A stretch of 64,000 nt of DNA, from NCBI GenBank assembly GCA_019096065.1, contig JAGUCH010000003.1:11222001-11286000 (forward strand). The letters are read 5' to 3'. Each line of letters starts with the position of its first letter. Positions within the stretch are counted from its first letter, which is position 1. A program made the translations under genes and the position numbers. This stretch comes from Paracyclopina nana (lineage: Eukaryota; Arthropoda; Copepoda; Cyclopoida; Cyclopettidae). Under the pieces are notes generated by a model, which saw only the letters and a program-made list of their open reading frames with translations, was not told the origin of the DNA and did not search any database. Below are positions 27,001 through 42,000 of the stretch, one piece after another.

Positions 27001-30000
27001 TTTCATTCATTATTGAAAAGCTACTGAACATAATCTCTTGCATAGTTCTTGAATTGTCAAGAAGCTTTTGCTGCTGAAAAGTTGCTGAAATGAACATTAC
27101 TGAATAGTTCTTGAAAAATTAAGCATAATTTATTGTTGAAAAGTTGATGATTGAAAGTTCTTGAATAGTTCTTGAATTATCAAAAAGTATTCATTATTGA
27201 AAAGTTGTTGAATTGAACATTACTGAATAGTTCTTGAATAGTCAAGAAGTATTCATTGTTGAAAAGTTGCTGAAATCAAAGTTTCTGAATAGTTCTTGAA
27301 TAGTCAAATCATATTCATTATTGAAAAGTTACTGAGCTAAACCTATTGAATAGTTACCGAGCAGTCAATAGCTTTTCACACTGAGAAATTGTTGAAAAGT
27401 TATTGAGCTTAAAGTTCCTGATTTGTTCCCAAGCACTCGAGAAGTTTTCATCAATGAAAAGCTCCCGAAAAGCTCATTTTGCCAATTCGGGAACTATTCA
27501 GGCCCGAATCGGTAACTAAAATTCTGGTTGGGTGATGGTTAATGTGAGGTGGAAAAAAAGGAAGAACGTCAGCAATTTATGGCCTCACCACGGGCACACG
27601 CAGTAATTTGAAGGTCTACTAATTATGAGTTCCAAATATAATCCTATCCAGGTCATCCGAGAGAGCAGCCATCAGCAACAGCTTCTTTTTGCGCGCGGAT
27701 ATTGCTACTACGGAAACCGACTTGATTAATTCTTTCTCACTGGCGTCCAGCCTTGCCAAGTTGGGTACGAGGAAAAACCGACCTATTTCTCATATGAATC
27801 ATCATATTATCTGGGGTAATATGAAAAGAAGCTTTAGGACCTTCATGAGTTGGCTTTTATGGGGCTAACGCTTATTATAGTAGAGGTGGTACACAATATA
27901 GTATACCATGCTCGCGCGCGCGTCGGCCATTAAAGTTGTCGTAACCCTTTTTTGGCCGGCTTTTTATGGCATATCTCAGATCTATGACTGTGTATATGTG
28001 TGTGTGTGCACACCATTCATATTTTTAACAAATTAGGAACGCCATATAGCTGCTGCGAGCCAGCAATAAAAAAAAGGCTTTCACCAAAATCTGATGAGGA
28101 AAATTATATAGCATAATACCAAATGTAAGGGAACAGTGGCTACTACAGCAGCAGGAAGAGGGAATAATTTATAATGATTAATCTTTCATATAATATGAAG
28201 CAGGAGCACACCGCGTGGTGGTGAAAAGTATGAATATAAAAAATGCCCATACACTTCAGAGAAGAGGTGCATTACATACTATATGGATTATACTAGTACT
28301 GCAGATACTGCTGTAGTAGTAAGAAATGAGCCCATACTTTCGTTTCCCACTTGTTTGACATCCAATCTTTGCCCGCAGTGTAATTTATGACATCCAACGT
28401 AATTCTTTTTGGGATCATTAGGACTCAGCAAGGCTCAACCTTGACCATATTGGCTCAAGGTGACACCTTTGCCAGCCATTGGCCTTATCTGACTGCCACA
28501 ATCTGTTGCAGGAGCGGACTTGCATACATAGAACATGCAAAAGCAGCCATGATTTCCTTTTCATTTGGCACCAGCATCGATTTGACAAAGGGCTGCATCT
28601 CCCGCTTTCATGGTTGTGTCATTTTCAGCATGGTTCGAGAGTCTTTTGTCAAGTATCAATACGATCACACACAGTATACAGAAGTAGGAGTGGGGGGATA
28701 TATATATCCCTTTGATTGAAGCCCTTCTCTCGTGACTCAAAGTGAAGTTGTCTGTCAATAAACCACTAAAAGAAGGAGCTGCACCAGCTGCTCTCTTCTG
28801 TGTGACGACATCGACGCAGCACAGTAGGGTGATCCCATATTTGAATTTCTAGTCAAGTTACCTTGGTAAAACAGTAACCTGTCTTGATGAGTTAAGCTCA
28901 GCTCGTTCTAGTCGAGTTCAGTTGGTTTAATTTAAGTTAAGGTGGCTGCTAAGCTGACGCGCCAACTCATTTGATATCAGCAGCTGATGAGCTAACTTAG
29001 CTTTTCTCAACAAAGCAAGCTTCAGTTGCTACACATCTGAGAACACATTCTTTTTAGCTTTAAATTTAGTTCAGCAACGTAACTTAGCTTAGTTAGCAAA
29101 ATAGCGCAACAGAACAAAAAGCAAAGTTTATCAGTGGCTGATGAGCTCACTTAGCTTTTCTCAATAGAGCAAGCTTCAGTTGCTAAGCATCTGAGGCCAC
29201 TTTTTGTAGCCAAGTTAAGTTCGGCAACTTAACTTAACTTGGCAAGCAAGTAGCACAACATGAAATTAAGCGAAGTTTGGATCTACCAACATAAATATCT
29301 GAGAACGGAACTGATCTAAGCTTAACCTTTTAGCCAAACTTAACTTGACTAACCATTCAATATGGGAACGCCCTAACATCTTACCAACACTCTTTGAATT
29401 ACTTGAATTTAGAAGCAGCAGCTAGCCGGAAGATTTCATCAACCCCATGCCAAAAACACGAGCTGGGAGAAGAAGAAGAAAGAGGAAATATCCCCCTATA
29501 CAACGGATATAATCTTCTGCCACCCTTAAAAGCATCAACGCGTCACATCTCATTTTCGAGCCTGACGTTTGATTGCCATACTGCACTGCAGTCAAACACA
29601 GTGGGATTTCAGCTTTGGAAAAATCATGCAGATTTCAGCATTACTTGCTCTGCACATGCTATAAGCCAGGAATTAAGTTATCTAAGCTGGTTGCATTTTC
29701 GAGAGCCTCTTGTGTTATGTCAGAATTTGGGCGAAAAAAATGATGTAGCAAAGACTTGAGGGATGTTTGAGCCCTCTTTGCTGCTGTCGTTGTCTACCAA
29801 AAGGAACAAAAAAGCAGCAGCTGTGAAGCTTCTCAACTGCTGAGCAGCCAGGGCAAAACCGAAATGAAGCAGCAGACTTTTCTCCTCTTTTCTGCCATAG
29901 AGCAGCTTTGCCGATAAAGCAAACATTAAAGAGCAGCCAAGCCTTAAAACTAATTTTCCTGCCAGAAAGAGCAGCCTTTTGCAGGCGAATAATTGCGAAA

Positions 30001-33000
30001 AAAGCACACGAGAGGGCCCTCAAAAAGCGGTGTTTTCCTTTGACAAGGAGCAGTTGAATAGCTTGCTTCCCCCTCATGAGAACAGGGTATTACACAGAGC
30101 AGATAACAGAGAGAATTACAGCTGTTTATGCGTGGTGGTGGAGCCATATTACATAAAGGTGGTGGAGCTACTTTTGTGTGTTTTCTCATATGGCCCTTCT
30201 AGCATAATAAGAACAAAAACAACGCAGCCTCCAGAGTCAGTTATAGTATATAGCACAACGACTACAAGAGACTGCTGTAACAAAGCAAACTTCTTTTCTG
30301 TGCTTAATTAGCATACCTAGCCTATGCTTGTACCCAGCTCACTAAAAGTATACAAGGCAGGGCACTGATAAAGGCACCAGGGTATGAGTTTGCAAAATAT
30401 TATCATGAAGCTCCCAAGAAAAAGGGCTTTTTCTTAAAGCTCTTCTCTTGTTGCTGCTGGGCTACAGAATACCAAAAGCCAGGTTTGTGACTTGTGCGTG
30501 AGTGCGTGAAAGCAATTTCAATGCGGGAAATGTATGATGATGCCAACAGCTAGCAAAGCAGTCAGCAGCGAGGCCAGGGTGGGAAAAGGCCGCAGCACTG
30601 TACTGCAAAAAAGCTAGGTAATTTTCACTCTTTATTCTCTGCTGCTGCTCAAATTGAGCGGAATTCCTTGCATTTTTCCCCCCAACTTTTTAACTTCGTG
30701 AGGGGAATGACGAGTACCTTTTAATAAACCCCCATGTACTACGTAAAAAAGCACTATATATTGTGTACTAGTGCAGTTGCACAATTCCATGTAGCTCTAG
30801 CAAATCCTAATTGAAGTATGTATCTGTGCAACATCTTTTATGACAGTAGGCATAAACAAAAGAGTGGCAGGCTTCAATTTAAAGTGATTGAAGAGTGTTT
30901 ACTCCTCAGACGAAAAAAGCTCTCTTTAGTGCGTTCCCATTCTGAGTGGTTATTCAAGTAAAGCATAGAGAAAAGTTAAGCTTAGTTCAGTTACGTTCTC
31001 AGTTATTCATGTCGGTCGATCCTAACTTTGCATAATTTTATGTTGCGATAGCTTGCTTGCCATGTTAAGTAAAATTGCCGTACTTTACTTAGCTACAAAA
31101 AGTGATCTCAGATGAGTAACAACCGAAGCTTTTGTGAATTGAGAATAGCTTGCTAAGTAAAGTTAGGTTGCCGAACTGAGCTTAGCTTCAAACAGCGTTC
31201 TTAGAAGCGTAGCAACTGAAGCATGCTTTGTTAAGAAAAGCTAAGTCAGCTCATCAGCTGCTGATATCAAATAAGTTGGCGCGTCAGCTTAGCAGCCACC
31301 TTAACGTACATAAAACCAACTGAACTCAGCTAGAGCGAGCTGAGCTTAACTTATCAAGACAGGTTACTGTTCTTTCAAAGTAACTTGACTACAAATTCGA
31401 CTATGGCATAGCCCTTATGCAAAGGAAATGTTTCAATCTCTCCCTTTTTCTTTCTTTGAGAAACACCAACTTTGCTTTTTTTCCTACTCTTTTTAATGTT
31501 TACGTGCGACGTAACTCAAAAAACCTTTTTACTCCACTCAAGCTACTCACAACTTGATACAAGAGTTGTTGTGTTTGATCAGCAAAAGTGCAGCGCAATA
31601 AAAGCAAACTCAGATCCAATCTGAGATCACCCAAAAGTACATAATAGTATCACATTTCTTTCAGCTCCACTCTCTACTAGTACTACGGAAAACCTTGTGA
31701 ACGACCAAGCGTGACTGTTCTGCTAAAAGAAACCCTATAGCTGCTGAAAGTACACGAGAAAACATCTCTCTGGCTGGCACATAGAAGACCACAATTATTG
31801 GTGGTGGTTCTCCTCAGCAAAAATCTCCCATATGGCAGCCCCTGTACATAGTATATACCAGTATCTCCGTTGCATTGTGAGAAGAGCACCTTGGCATAGT
31901 ATTGAAATATTGATCCTCAGCTCGTTCCCTAGCTCTTTTCCTGGCCTGGCTCAGGGAAAAAATATTGTCTTACATTTGACATCGAGGAAAATGGGGTCAC
32001 TTTCCACCTCAAAGTCGTGTGTGGGTATGCCATTGCCCACCCTGCAGCTGTAGTTGCCCCTCGCGGCTTTCTTCACGCCCTGAAGGACGAGGACGTTCGG
32101 GTCGTTGACAGAGGGCAAAACCATGCGTGCCCTCATATCGTCATCGCGGTTCTGCTTCAAGATTTGGTTCTGGAAAAAAATGGCTTGTGTATAATGACAC
32201 TGATGATGATGATGATAATGACTTTCTTGACGTCGTTCGCTGTATATATATCGTGCTTTCGTACGTAGTATAGCACAACGTGTGCAAGACCCTATCTGTA
32301 ATCGACGCAGAGTTAATGGGCCAGAAATTATGGCCAATGATCGATTTGTTATAGGCTACGATTACGTCGAGCTATTTTAGGCGAATGCCCCGCTCATCTA
32401 CAGACTGATTAAATACTCTCAAGAAAAATTGCCCATATTCTACTACAATCATCATAGTACGTAAGTCAAGCTAGGGAGCCACAGACATTTAAGAATCACG
32501 AGTCAAACAAGTTAAGAGCAGGCTGGCTAGGGTTGCTTAAATCTATGCTGGCCTAACAGCAATTGCCAGAATTTCAATGAATTTTATAACCTTATGTATG
32601 GAGTTGAGCCTTGCGCAAATAAAGCCCGACAACTAGGGTAAGTTAAACAATTGTATACGCCTAGAATTTAAACAATTCAGACGGCTCCTTCAATTAGTTA
32701 AGTTTACCCTAGCGGCAGCTAATGTTTAAGACCAGTTCGGCGCCAGCGCGGCAACACTGATTGTAGTAATTATGGCAACACGACAGATCCGAAAAGGAAG
32801 AATAGGTGAACAGGGCAGAAGACTGGTTGCACGTTGCAGAAAACTAATTGGACAGATGAGAAGGCCCTTAAATATAGATATCAAAAGAAAGCCAGCCAGA
32901 CTGGCTCCTTTTGAAGTGAAGCACTTGTCGAATAAAAAAAAAAGAAAAGCTTGTCTGACCAAGATCTCTCAAGATCTTGTTTTGCTAAGTGCACTCAACT

Positions 33001-36000
33001 TCGGGCAGCTGTTCAGTGGAGCTGACGCAAAAAGCCAACAAAAACGTGCCAAAAGGCCACGTTTGAAATCATAAGAGATGGTGACGAGGCTAAAATAACA
33101 AATGAAGCTGGGATATGCTGATGATTCTTGGTACATTTCTGGCTCTCTTGTTCCATTGATATCCCTCAGAAGCACACTCTTCACAGCTTGCCAAAACGTC
33201 ATATGGAAGATATCCAAGTTTTGGCTTGCCTCAAGCCAGAAGAGTTATCATCATCATTTTTGCAGGTAGTGCTTGAGGAGAAGTCATAAAAATTTGCAAA
33301 ATTATGGCTGAAACGAGCCAGTTTCTGAGCAGCAGCTCATGTGGTATGATGAACTCATATGGAAAGCATATGGTCTCAGTTTCTCCTCTCAAGATGTACA
33401 TACTGAATATCTACATGGTTCTCGCGTAAACAACATTTGGCCGAGTGGAAAAAACATAACATTTTGGTGGATGATGATGACCAAAACCTTTGGGACTAGG
33501 GACGACCATCATCAAGCTTCTTCTCGCGCGCATCATAACAACAAAAACCATCTGCTGCTTTCGCCCACCCCCCAAAAATAAATATGACTTCCTGCACACA
33601 AATCTCGAGTTTCAACCATTTTTATCCATATGCTGCTGCGTATCTATATCTGGAAAACGCACACTACATGTGTACCAAAAGAAGAAGGAGTGTTGTGGTG
33701 TATCCACAAGGTTATCCGATACCCAAGTGTATTCTAGTACAGCTGCATCTAACGTTTCCTATATATTAATGCAGCAATCATGTACACAGCGCACAAAACG
33801 CGTTAAAACGACTCTAGAGGGCTGAAGAAAGAGCTTTTCTTACGTTATGCAGCCAGGTGACGATTTTCGTCTTTGGAGGTGGATTGGCCAGAATTATGCA
33901 GTCAAAATAGACGTCCACGCCCTCGCGGATGTCGGAAGCCACCAGCGATTTGCCCATTCGAATGGTGACGTGTGGAGGATCTGAAAAATAATAAAAAACA
34001 TCTTTAATGGTCATGGACGGGGTCAAAATTGCCATCTAATGGTTTTCTTCCCCCAGGGAGAGTTTGGTAGTAGTACCAGAAGTCATAAATTTCCTCGATA
34101 ACGCAGTTGCTTTGACATGTTTTACGGGGACCAAACCTGCCAGCCTAGCTAGTCTCAAATCAGGCTTCTAAATAGATAAGAACTAATTTTTGGACTTGTG
34201 GCAGCAAGGCAAAACGAGGTCGTATTTTGGTTTTATTGTCCCTTGGGACATTAGCACCATTGGACAAAAGTTGGGTGATGACAACAACATTTTTTTATGA
34301 CAGACAAGAGCTGAGATTTGAGCTTTATGCATTTGGGTCCTATAAACTTTCCTTAAGCCTTAGAAGAAACACTTTTGAGGACGAGCAGCAGTACATGCTT
34401 TCTTTTTTGAAAAACTCACAGCTTCCGGCTTTTATTTTGAAAACAGCCAGCCATGCTCAGTGTTGTCATCATCACAATGGGCGAGCATAGCAAAATAGGG
34501 AGAAAAGGGGGAGGAAGGAAGTTAAATGAACCAGGTAGGGAAAAAGTTGGAAAGTCGAGATTTTTCGCGAGGTATTTTCGCATCAGGCTACAAGTGTAGC
34601 ATATCAGGGCTAAAATGTGCCGCGAGAGCAGTGTGGCGTAAAATAGCTTGAGAGAAAATGGCGGCCCAAGTTCCTCTAGTGCAACATAGAATTTAGTGTC
34701 TTTTTCCAGGACTCACATTGGACATCCAGCATCCAGCGATCATCCAGGATGCCACCACGGTGCATTTCAGGGTTGGAAGCTCTGCAGTGCAGCGTTTTGC
34801 CCGAGTCCTCCGACCTCGGCGTGTAAGTCATGGTGGAGGTTGAAAGCTCTCCAGACACCGTCGAAGTCTGAAACAAGGCAAAAATTACAGCTTCCTCCTG
34901 TACAAGCAAGAAAGCAGCTCTAGCTGGCAACTTTGCTGCTGTAATTAAATTTGCATTTAAATACCCTTTTAAAGCCCCTAAGGAGAATGTCTTCTTCTTC
35001 TCCGTCATCGCCCCATTACATGCATGCTGACAGCACACATGAGAGATTTAGCAAGCAGCCTTTTTCCAAAAGGAAGGCTGCTCGGCCGCCACCAACAAAG
35101 GAGCTCTTTATTTTACCTAAGCGCTTTAGCGTCCCCTTGTCAACTGGTGCAGTACAATGGCCGAGCTCATCTGCGAAATTCCCCCCTCAAGGCCTTTTTC
35201 ATAATGGCCGGATTTATTGGAAAATGGTTAGCCAGGCTTTCAATTCTAAGGGAGGATCCCTGGCCATTTGCAGCGCGTTAGTGTAGTATACCGGATACAT
35301 TAAGCCCCTGATCCATTAAGAAATTGGTTTGGTCTAGATGAATAACCTCGAGTCAAAGGCCTGCTTAGGTGGCGAGCTCGATCTTTATTGGCCAATTGGC
35401 GAATTGCTTCTTCCCCTACTGCAGCACACATCTCTTAGAGGCTGTCATGGGGCCCTTAAAGTGGCACGACCTTGATTTTATGGCTTGAATAACATTGTGC
35501 TGGCTGTAATGCCTTCCCAGAGATGTCAGAAAAAATTACTGCTCACACAAGTAGTATACTATAAAGTGGAAGAATCGAAAAAGTAGTTGAGCTTGTGGAG
35601 GAGAAAAATTTATGGACTTTCCTCGATTCGACTACTAGTATGCTATACTACCGTCGGATCTACAGGGATTATCGGCAGAGAAAAAGTTTCTGCTTGAATG
35701 CGAACAATTTGAAGATTTCCTCCTCGCAGCTGCAGCTTACTACAATGCACTACAGCTCCTTTGAGCGCTGTATTTGCCAATATGGGCCTCGTGTAGTAGT
35801 AGTAGTACAATTGCAGTTGTTCTTCAGCCATAAAACAAACGATCCACAGGGCGCAGTTGTGATCACGATCCAAGAAGCAGAATATGTGTAAATGGCCCAA
35901 TATATGCACGTTGTGATTGCAAATCCATCATGGCGGAGCAGTATTTGCTCAATCCCCATGAAGCATTAATCTCTGAGCAGGATCGAGAGATTATTGAGAC

Positions 36001-39000
36001 GGATCATGAGCAATTGATATAGATGTAACTTTTGTCGTAATTCTTCCTGCATTTATATGTCCTGTTCATGTACGCCCCAAACTCCTTAGGAAAATGCAGG
36101 AAAAACACCTCAAGGAAAGGAGAAAAATTGTCTTATGACAAGCGCCAGCTGATGCTAAAAAAATCCGATCGACTTTAAGCCAACTTGACAGAAAACAAAT
36201 CTAATTTGGGCAACTTAGCACTCCGCATTTTAGTCATTTTGAGCAAAATCAATAGTTAAATTTCATCTCTCATCAAAGAAACGTTAAGAAAGCTAGTTTG
36301 TTTTGAAAAAAGCTGAAAACCATGAGACAAAATGGCAAAAATTGCCATTCAAAACGCTGCTCGGCCCCAAGCTGAACTCGTAGAGTAGCAGTCAGCAACA
36401 AATTCACTATTCCTTATGACAATTTTTTCCATACCTTAAGGCATTCTTAATACATGAACAGGGCATTGGCCCTCTTTAATCGGAGGATGAGCTCTGCTTG
36501 CACACTTACGATTTGGATGTTGTCAGCTTCTGGCTGTATTTGCTGCTCATCAAACCACCAAGTGATGGCAGCAGCTGGCCTCGAACCCAAAGCCTCGCAA
36601 GTGAACTCGTGTTGCGAGCCAGCTCGAAGCGACCTCTCCTTGTTGTGGATCGTGACATTGTGAGCTTGATCTGAAAAAAAAAGAGACCAATGATTTATTC
36701 ACATTTGCGCCTTTTACTATACTATACATATATGGGTAGTATATGCTGTGGCGCAGAGTGATTGATCACCTTTTATGTCTAGCCAGAAAGACAAGGTTGA
36801 AAATCACGAGCAGACCTAATTAGGGCTTTTTCCACAGTGCACTCCCAATTTTCTAATTCAATCATACTGACTTTTTCCCCCCTCAGTTCCCACGGGGTAA
36901 ATAACAGGGCTTTCTTTTTCTCCAGCAACTCTGGCAGTCCAGTGTAAACAAAAGAGCTCCGGAACTGGGGCAAAATTACCATTAATCCGAGAAAAGTGGA
37001 CGACAAAAAAAAGAGCTGCTTCTGTTTCCGCTTTTCAAATGGTGTTGCTGCATTACTTATTATGCCACAGCCATGTGCAAAAACTAGGTCTTTTTACTCC
37101 TGATTGTGACGTGATTGTGAAAGGTAGTCGTCGTGGTAACGCAACTATTTTTCTGGGCAAATCACGAGAGAAGGAAGCTGAAGAAGAATGTGGATGTTTT
37201 TGACAACTGCCAATGCAAGAAAACTTCTGCTGCTGCTGCTGGTCAACCTGTCACAACCCGCATAGCCTACTTTTGCTAATTTTGTAAACATCTAGAGAAA
37301 GCTTTATGCCCTGTTCATGTATTAAGAAAGCCTTAAGGTATGGAAAAAATTGTCATAGGGAAAAGTGAATCTGTTGCTGACTGCCACTCTACGAGTTCAG
37401 CTTGCGGCCGAGCAGCGTTTTGAATGGCCATTTTTGCTATTTTGGCGCTTGGTTTTCGGCATATTTCAAAACAAACTATCTTTCATTGCGTTTCTTTGAT
37501 AAAAGATGAAATTTAACTAGTGATTTGGCTCAAAATGGCTAAAATGCGGAGTGCTTAATAGCCAAAATTAGATTTGTTTACTTTCAAGTTGGCTTAAAGT
37601 CGATCTGATTTTTTAACATTAGCATGCGCTTGTCATACAACAATTATTCTCCTATCCTTGAGGTGTTTTTCGTGCATTTTCCCAAGGAGTTTGGGGCGTA
37701 CATGAATACGACATTCATGCCCTGATCATATAAGCTCGAAATATCATTCAAAAGTAAATGCAGGAAAAACCTGCATTTTCAGGAGAGCCACAAAATGAGC
37801 CTTCTTCAGCTGATATGCCATAAAATTCAGATCGACTGCTAGTCAAGTTACTAGTGAACATTTTCTGTGATTGCGAAATACTCTTCTAAAATTGGCCTTT
37901 TTCCCGCGCTTATAGTAAAAAATACTATATTTAGATGATCTGCAATTAGGAAAAAAGGCCCAATTTGTCAATGAAAACACTGCTCTGCCTCTAGCTGAAC
38001 TTGCAGATGCTTGTCATTTATCAGATTCACTCAAGTTAAGTAAGGAAAAAAGTAAAGCTTAGTTCAGCTACGTTCTCAGATATTCATGAAGGTCGATTTT
38101 AGCTTCGCCTATTCTTATACAGCCTGAGTCGTCAAATACTTTACACCTTCAATCCAGAAGTATGCGTAACGAATTTGAAAGTGTAAAGTATTTGACGACT
38201 CATGCTGTATAGTGCTAGCTTGCTTGCTAAGTTGCTAAGCTGCCCAAACTGAACTTAGCCACAAGACGTGCTCTTGCGTAGCAACTGAAGCTTGCTTAAA
38301 TGAGATAAGCTAAGTTAGCTCATCAGCTGCTGACATCTGCAGCAAAGCAGCTACCTTAACTTAGCTAAAACCAACTGAACTCAGCTAGAACGAGCTGAAC
38401 TTAACTAACCAAGTAAGGTTGCAATTTTGGCAAGATAATTTCACTTAAAATGTGAATATGGGATCGCCCTTTTCTTCTCAGATGAACATTCTATACCGCG
38501 TTATCTAATGAGTACCCTAAATACGACTTCTGCAGATGTAGACAAGAGTGGCCACACATCAAATGAAGCAGCCAAACTTTTTTGAAAACGATGCACAGCG
38601 CAGATCCAAAGTTTGGCCGAAATGCAGCGCGAATCAGGCTTCTGTTTTCCAAGACAAAGAGTTGGCTTTCACCAGGGCAAAAGCAGCTTCTATGCTACAT
38701 AGCAGAAGATGTCTTGTAATTTAGCCAAGATGGATCACCAGCAAGAAATCGAAGCCATACTACATCAATTCAAGTGTCGAAAACAGCAGTGAGTATACAC
38801 AATACACAGCTACTGTTTGCAATAAAAAAGTGAGTGCGTTGAATCACAGAAGTTTCCGCAATTTCGGCACAACAGCACAAAAAAGGGAGCGAACGCAACC
38901 TGTCAAGAATTTGTTGGGCGTGTCGCGTGGCCTCGACAATTTAGGGAGCTACTTCACCACTGAGGCCACGAGGCTGCTGTAATGCATTTCTTTTATGTAT

Positions 39001-42000
39001 TGTACTACAACAAGCATGTCATTTTCGGCCAAACAAATTTTTTTGAGCAACAGAGCTCTAATAAAATATATATATATACTATTCAGGTTGTCCCATCAAA
39101 AAAAAGCATCAAATCGAGCCTACATTTCTAAGGCAATGGAGGACTTATGTCCTGTTCATGTACGCCCCAAACTACTTATGAAAATGCACGATAAACACTG
39201 CATGGAAAGGAGAAAAATTGTCTTATGACAAGCGCCAGCTGATGCTAAGAAAATCAGATCGACTTTAAGCCAACTGGAAAGTAAACAAATCTAATAGCCT
39301 TAGTGGAACAACAGTTTTGAGTAGGGATAATTCCTACGCGAGATGGCGCTGGGAGCTCCATCGGGGCAGATTATTTTCGTAATTCAAGGGTTTCAGTGGT
39401 TTTTAGTGGACTTTTGAGGCAAACTTGATGATATTTCGACGCATTGAAGGGAGTTTAGCATTTTCAGCTAAGTGTAAACCGAATTTCAGAGCATTTTTTT
39501 TCGGACTGCCCCGATGAGCAACTGTAGCGCCACTCTGTGTTAAAATACCGCAACTAAGTTCCACTAAGGCTATTTGGGCAACTAAGCACTCCGCATTTTA
39601 GCCATTTTGAGCAAAATCACTAGTTACATTTCATCTCTTATCAAAGAAACGTTAAGAAAGCTAGTTTGTTATGAAAAATGCCGACAGCCATGAGACAAAA
39701 TAGCAAAATTTGCCATTAAAAACGCTGCTCGGCCCCAAGCTGAACTCGTAGAGTAGCAGTCAGCAACAGATTCACTATTCCTCGTGACAATTTTTTCCAT
39801 ACCTTAAGGCATTCTTGATACATGAAAAGGGCATTAATTTTACAATGCTACATAGCAAGCTGTTGTAACTGTGGGACAATCTGTATATGTATGTGTGGTG
39901 ACATAAATGAAATGCAGACATATAAAGTGATATTGCCAAGAAACCAAATCATCAATTTTCAGCATGATGATAGTCTGGGAGCATCACCACACAAACCAAT
40001 GTGGAATATTTGGTTGGCACAGAGTGACGACAATTTAAATGGGGGCGACTGGAGCAAGTGGAACTTAACTTTGCTCGAGCCTATTTCACAAAGTATATCC
40101 GATATTTGCCATTCTCTCATACGGAACAAATTGTGGCATCCCCACCGGACGCGCAGTTCAATTTAAATTTCTGAAGAATTCTAGCAACTCCCTCGCAGTT
40201 AAATCAAAGCAACGAAATAAATTCGAAAGCTTTCGCCCAATGCAGTATGAAATGTGACATCATTTCTGGTGGGGAAATGGTTGGCCCCAGTTAATTGGCA
40301 ATTCCACATCCGTGACTGCCAAGACCAGGTTGCTTTGAAATGGAGCAATACGTACATTTCATGTCCAACTCGACAGAGGTCCGCAACGTGGTAGCCTCAA
40401 AGTTAGACGTTTGACAGGTCAATTTCGTATGGACGTCGTCCCGTGTGAGGCCGTCCAGTGTGACGTTATTGACCGTCGCCGTGGTGACGAGGCCGTCCTC
40501 GGCCTCCGTCCTCGAGATGGAGGCCGCAGTCGAGATCACTCTCCCGTTTCGATACCAGATGACCCGGGGTGGTGGCTTGCCTACAAAAAAGTGGAGAGTA
40601 GCATCATGCGTGTCACGTCGTGCAATATTTCAAGAGTCCTAGTTCATCTCGAGTATCCTTGAGAGTTTGCGCCATATACACAACTACTACAGCCGAGGTT
40701 AATTTTCTCCTCCTAAAAAAAGTGGGGGCCAGCTTGGAAGGGACACAGGGTATATGGTATATGCAGTGGTATATATCTGTTACCTCCTCCCAGTCTCCCT
40801 GGAATGGAGGGCCTCTCGTCATACCCTTGCTTCTTTAGCAGTGAGCTGCTCAAGAAATATGAGCCCAGGCTTTGGCCTTCCTCTATGTACCACGATGGCC
40901 ACAACTTTATATAGAGGCTGCTTTACTAGCTATAGCTATACGGCTGCTCTTGTGTGCATATTTGTGGAAAAATCTCCAAAACTTGCCCTAAAAACGTGAC
41001 TGATCGGTAGTGTACGGGCCTGCACTGGCAAATCTTGCAGAAAAACACAACTTCCACGTGCTTACATGAAACTAGCAGTTTGGTTGACAAAAAGGCCATA
41101 TAATAATGGCACTTGCATAATTCATCAGCTTGTGTTGTGACTTCGTCTCAGCTAAATATTGCATGTCCAAGAGCAGTTTGCTCTGACCAATTCAAACAGA
41201 CTTTTCTCTCCCATATAGCTTGAAAATTGCATGCTCAAGGGACTGGATATAAATAAGAAAAGGCAACTGCTGCCAGCTACAGGGCGCGAGAATTGGACGC
41301 TCCATTATTGATGCATCAATCCTGGAGGAGAGCAGCTTCTACTCTACAAGTGTTAATAAGCAATTTGCCGTGTTACGAGCAGGCATTACACGAGGATTTC
41401 TGGCAATAAAAAGGCTTTCTTACCTCCATTGACCTGGCAAACGAGCTCGAGTCGTGTGCCAATCTGATAAGGTCCCAAATATCCCTCAACAGAGTGGCCA
41501 GTGTCTGCCAGACGAATCACCGGCTTCGACGGTGGAACTGCAAAAAAGAAAGCTAATTAATTGGGGCCAAATCGAAAGAAGATCAATGCTGCAACCAGCA
41601 ATCCCACCCGCCGCGCGGCTAATGTGCAATTAAAGCCTGACATAAAAATTGCCCAAGCTTCCTTGCCGCAAAAAGTCTAATGGCCTGGCTTGCTTCATGC
41701 TTTGTGTCCTGTTCATGTACGCCCCAAACTCCTTATGAAAATGCACGAAAAACACCTCAAGGAAAGGAGAAAAATTGTCGTATGACAAGCGCCTGCTGAT
41801 GCTAAAAAAAATCAGATCGACTTTAAGCCAACTGGAAAGTAAACAAATCTAATTTGGGCAACTAAGCACTCTGCATTCTAGTCATTTTGAGCAAAATCTT
41901 TCATCTCTCATCAAAGAAACGTTAAGAAAGCTAGTTTGTTTTGAAAAAAGTTGAAAACCATGAGACAAAACAGCAAAAATGACCATTCAAAACGCTGCTC

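Larger units (their letters stand above)
24259..31973 (-). other. Receptor intron 8
   Basis: 7.7 kb. Contains the TGTCGG-array element, the CCCAACCAG element with the tRNA-like sequence, and two family A copies. Between 29.4 and 30.9 kb nothing was recognised despite long open frames. Confidence 0.55.
36671..40355 (-). other. Receptor intron 4
   Basis: 3.7 kb with family B copies 5 and 6, a family A copy, and two nested small elements. 38.5-39.1 kb is unrecognised. Confidence 0.55.

Noticed and set aside
29394..30311. Several overlapping open frames on both strands
   Set aside because: No recognisable motif, poor initiation and splice context, and none continues into another frame. Likely chance in intronic sequence.
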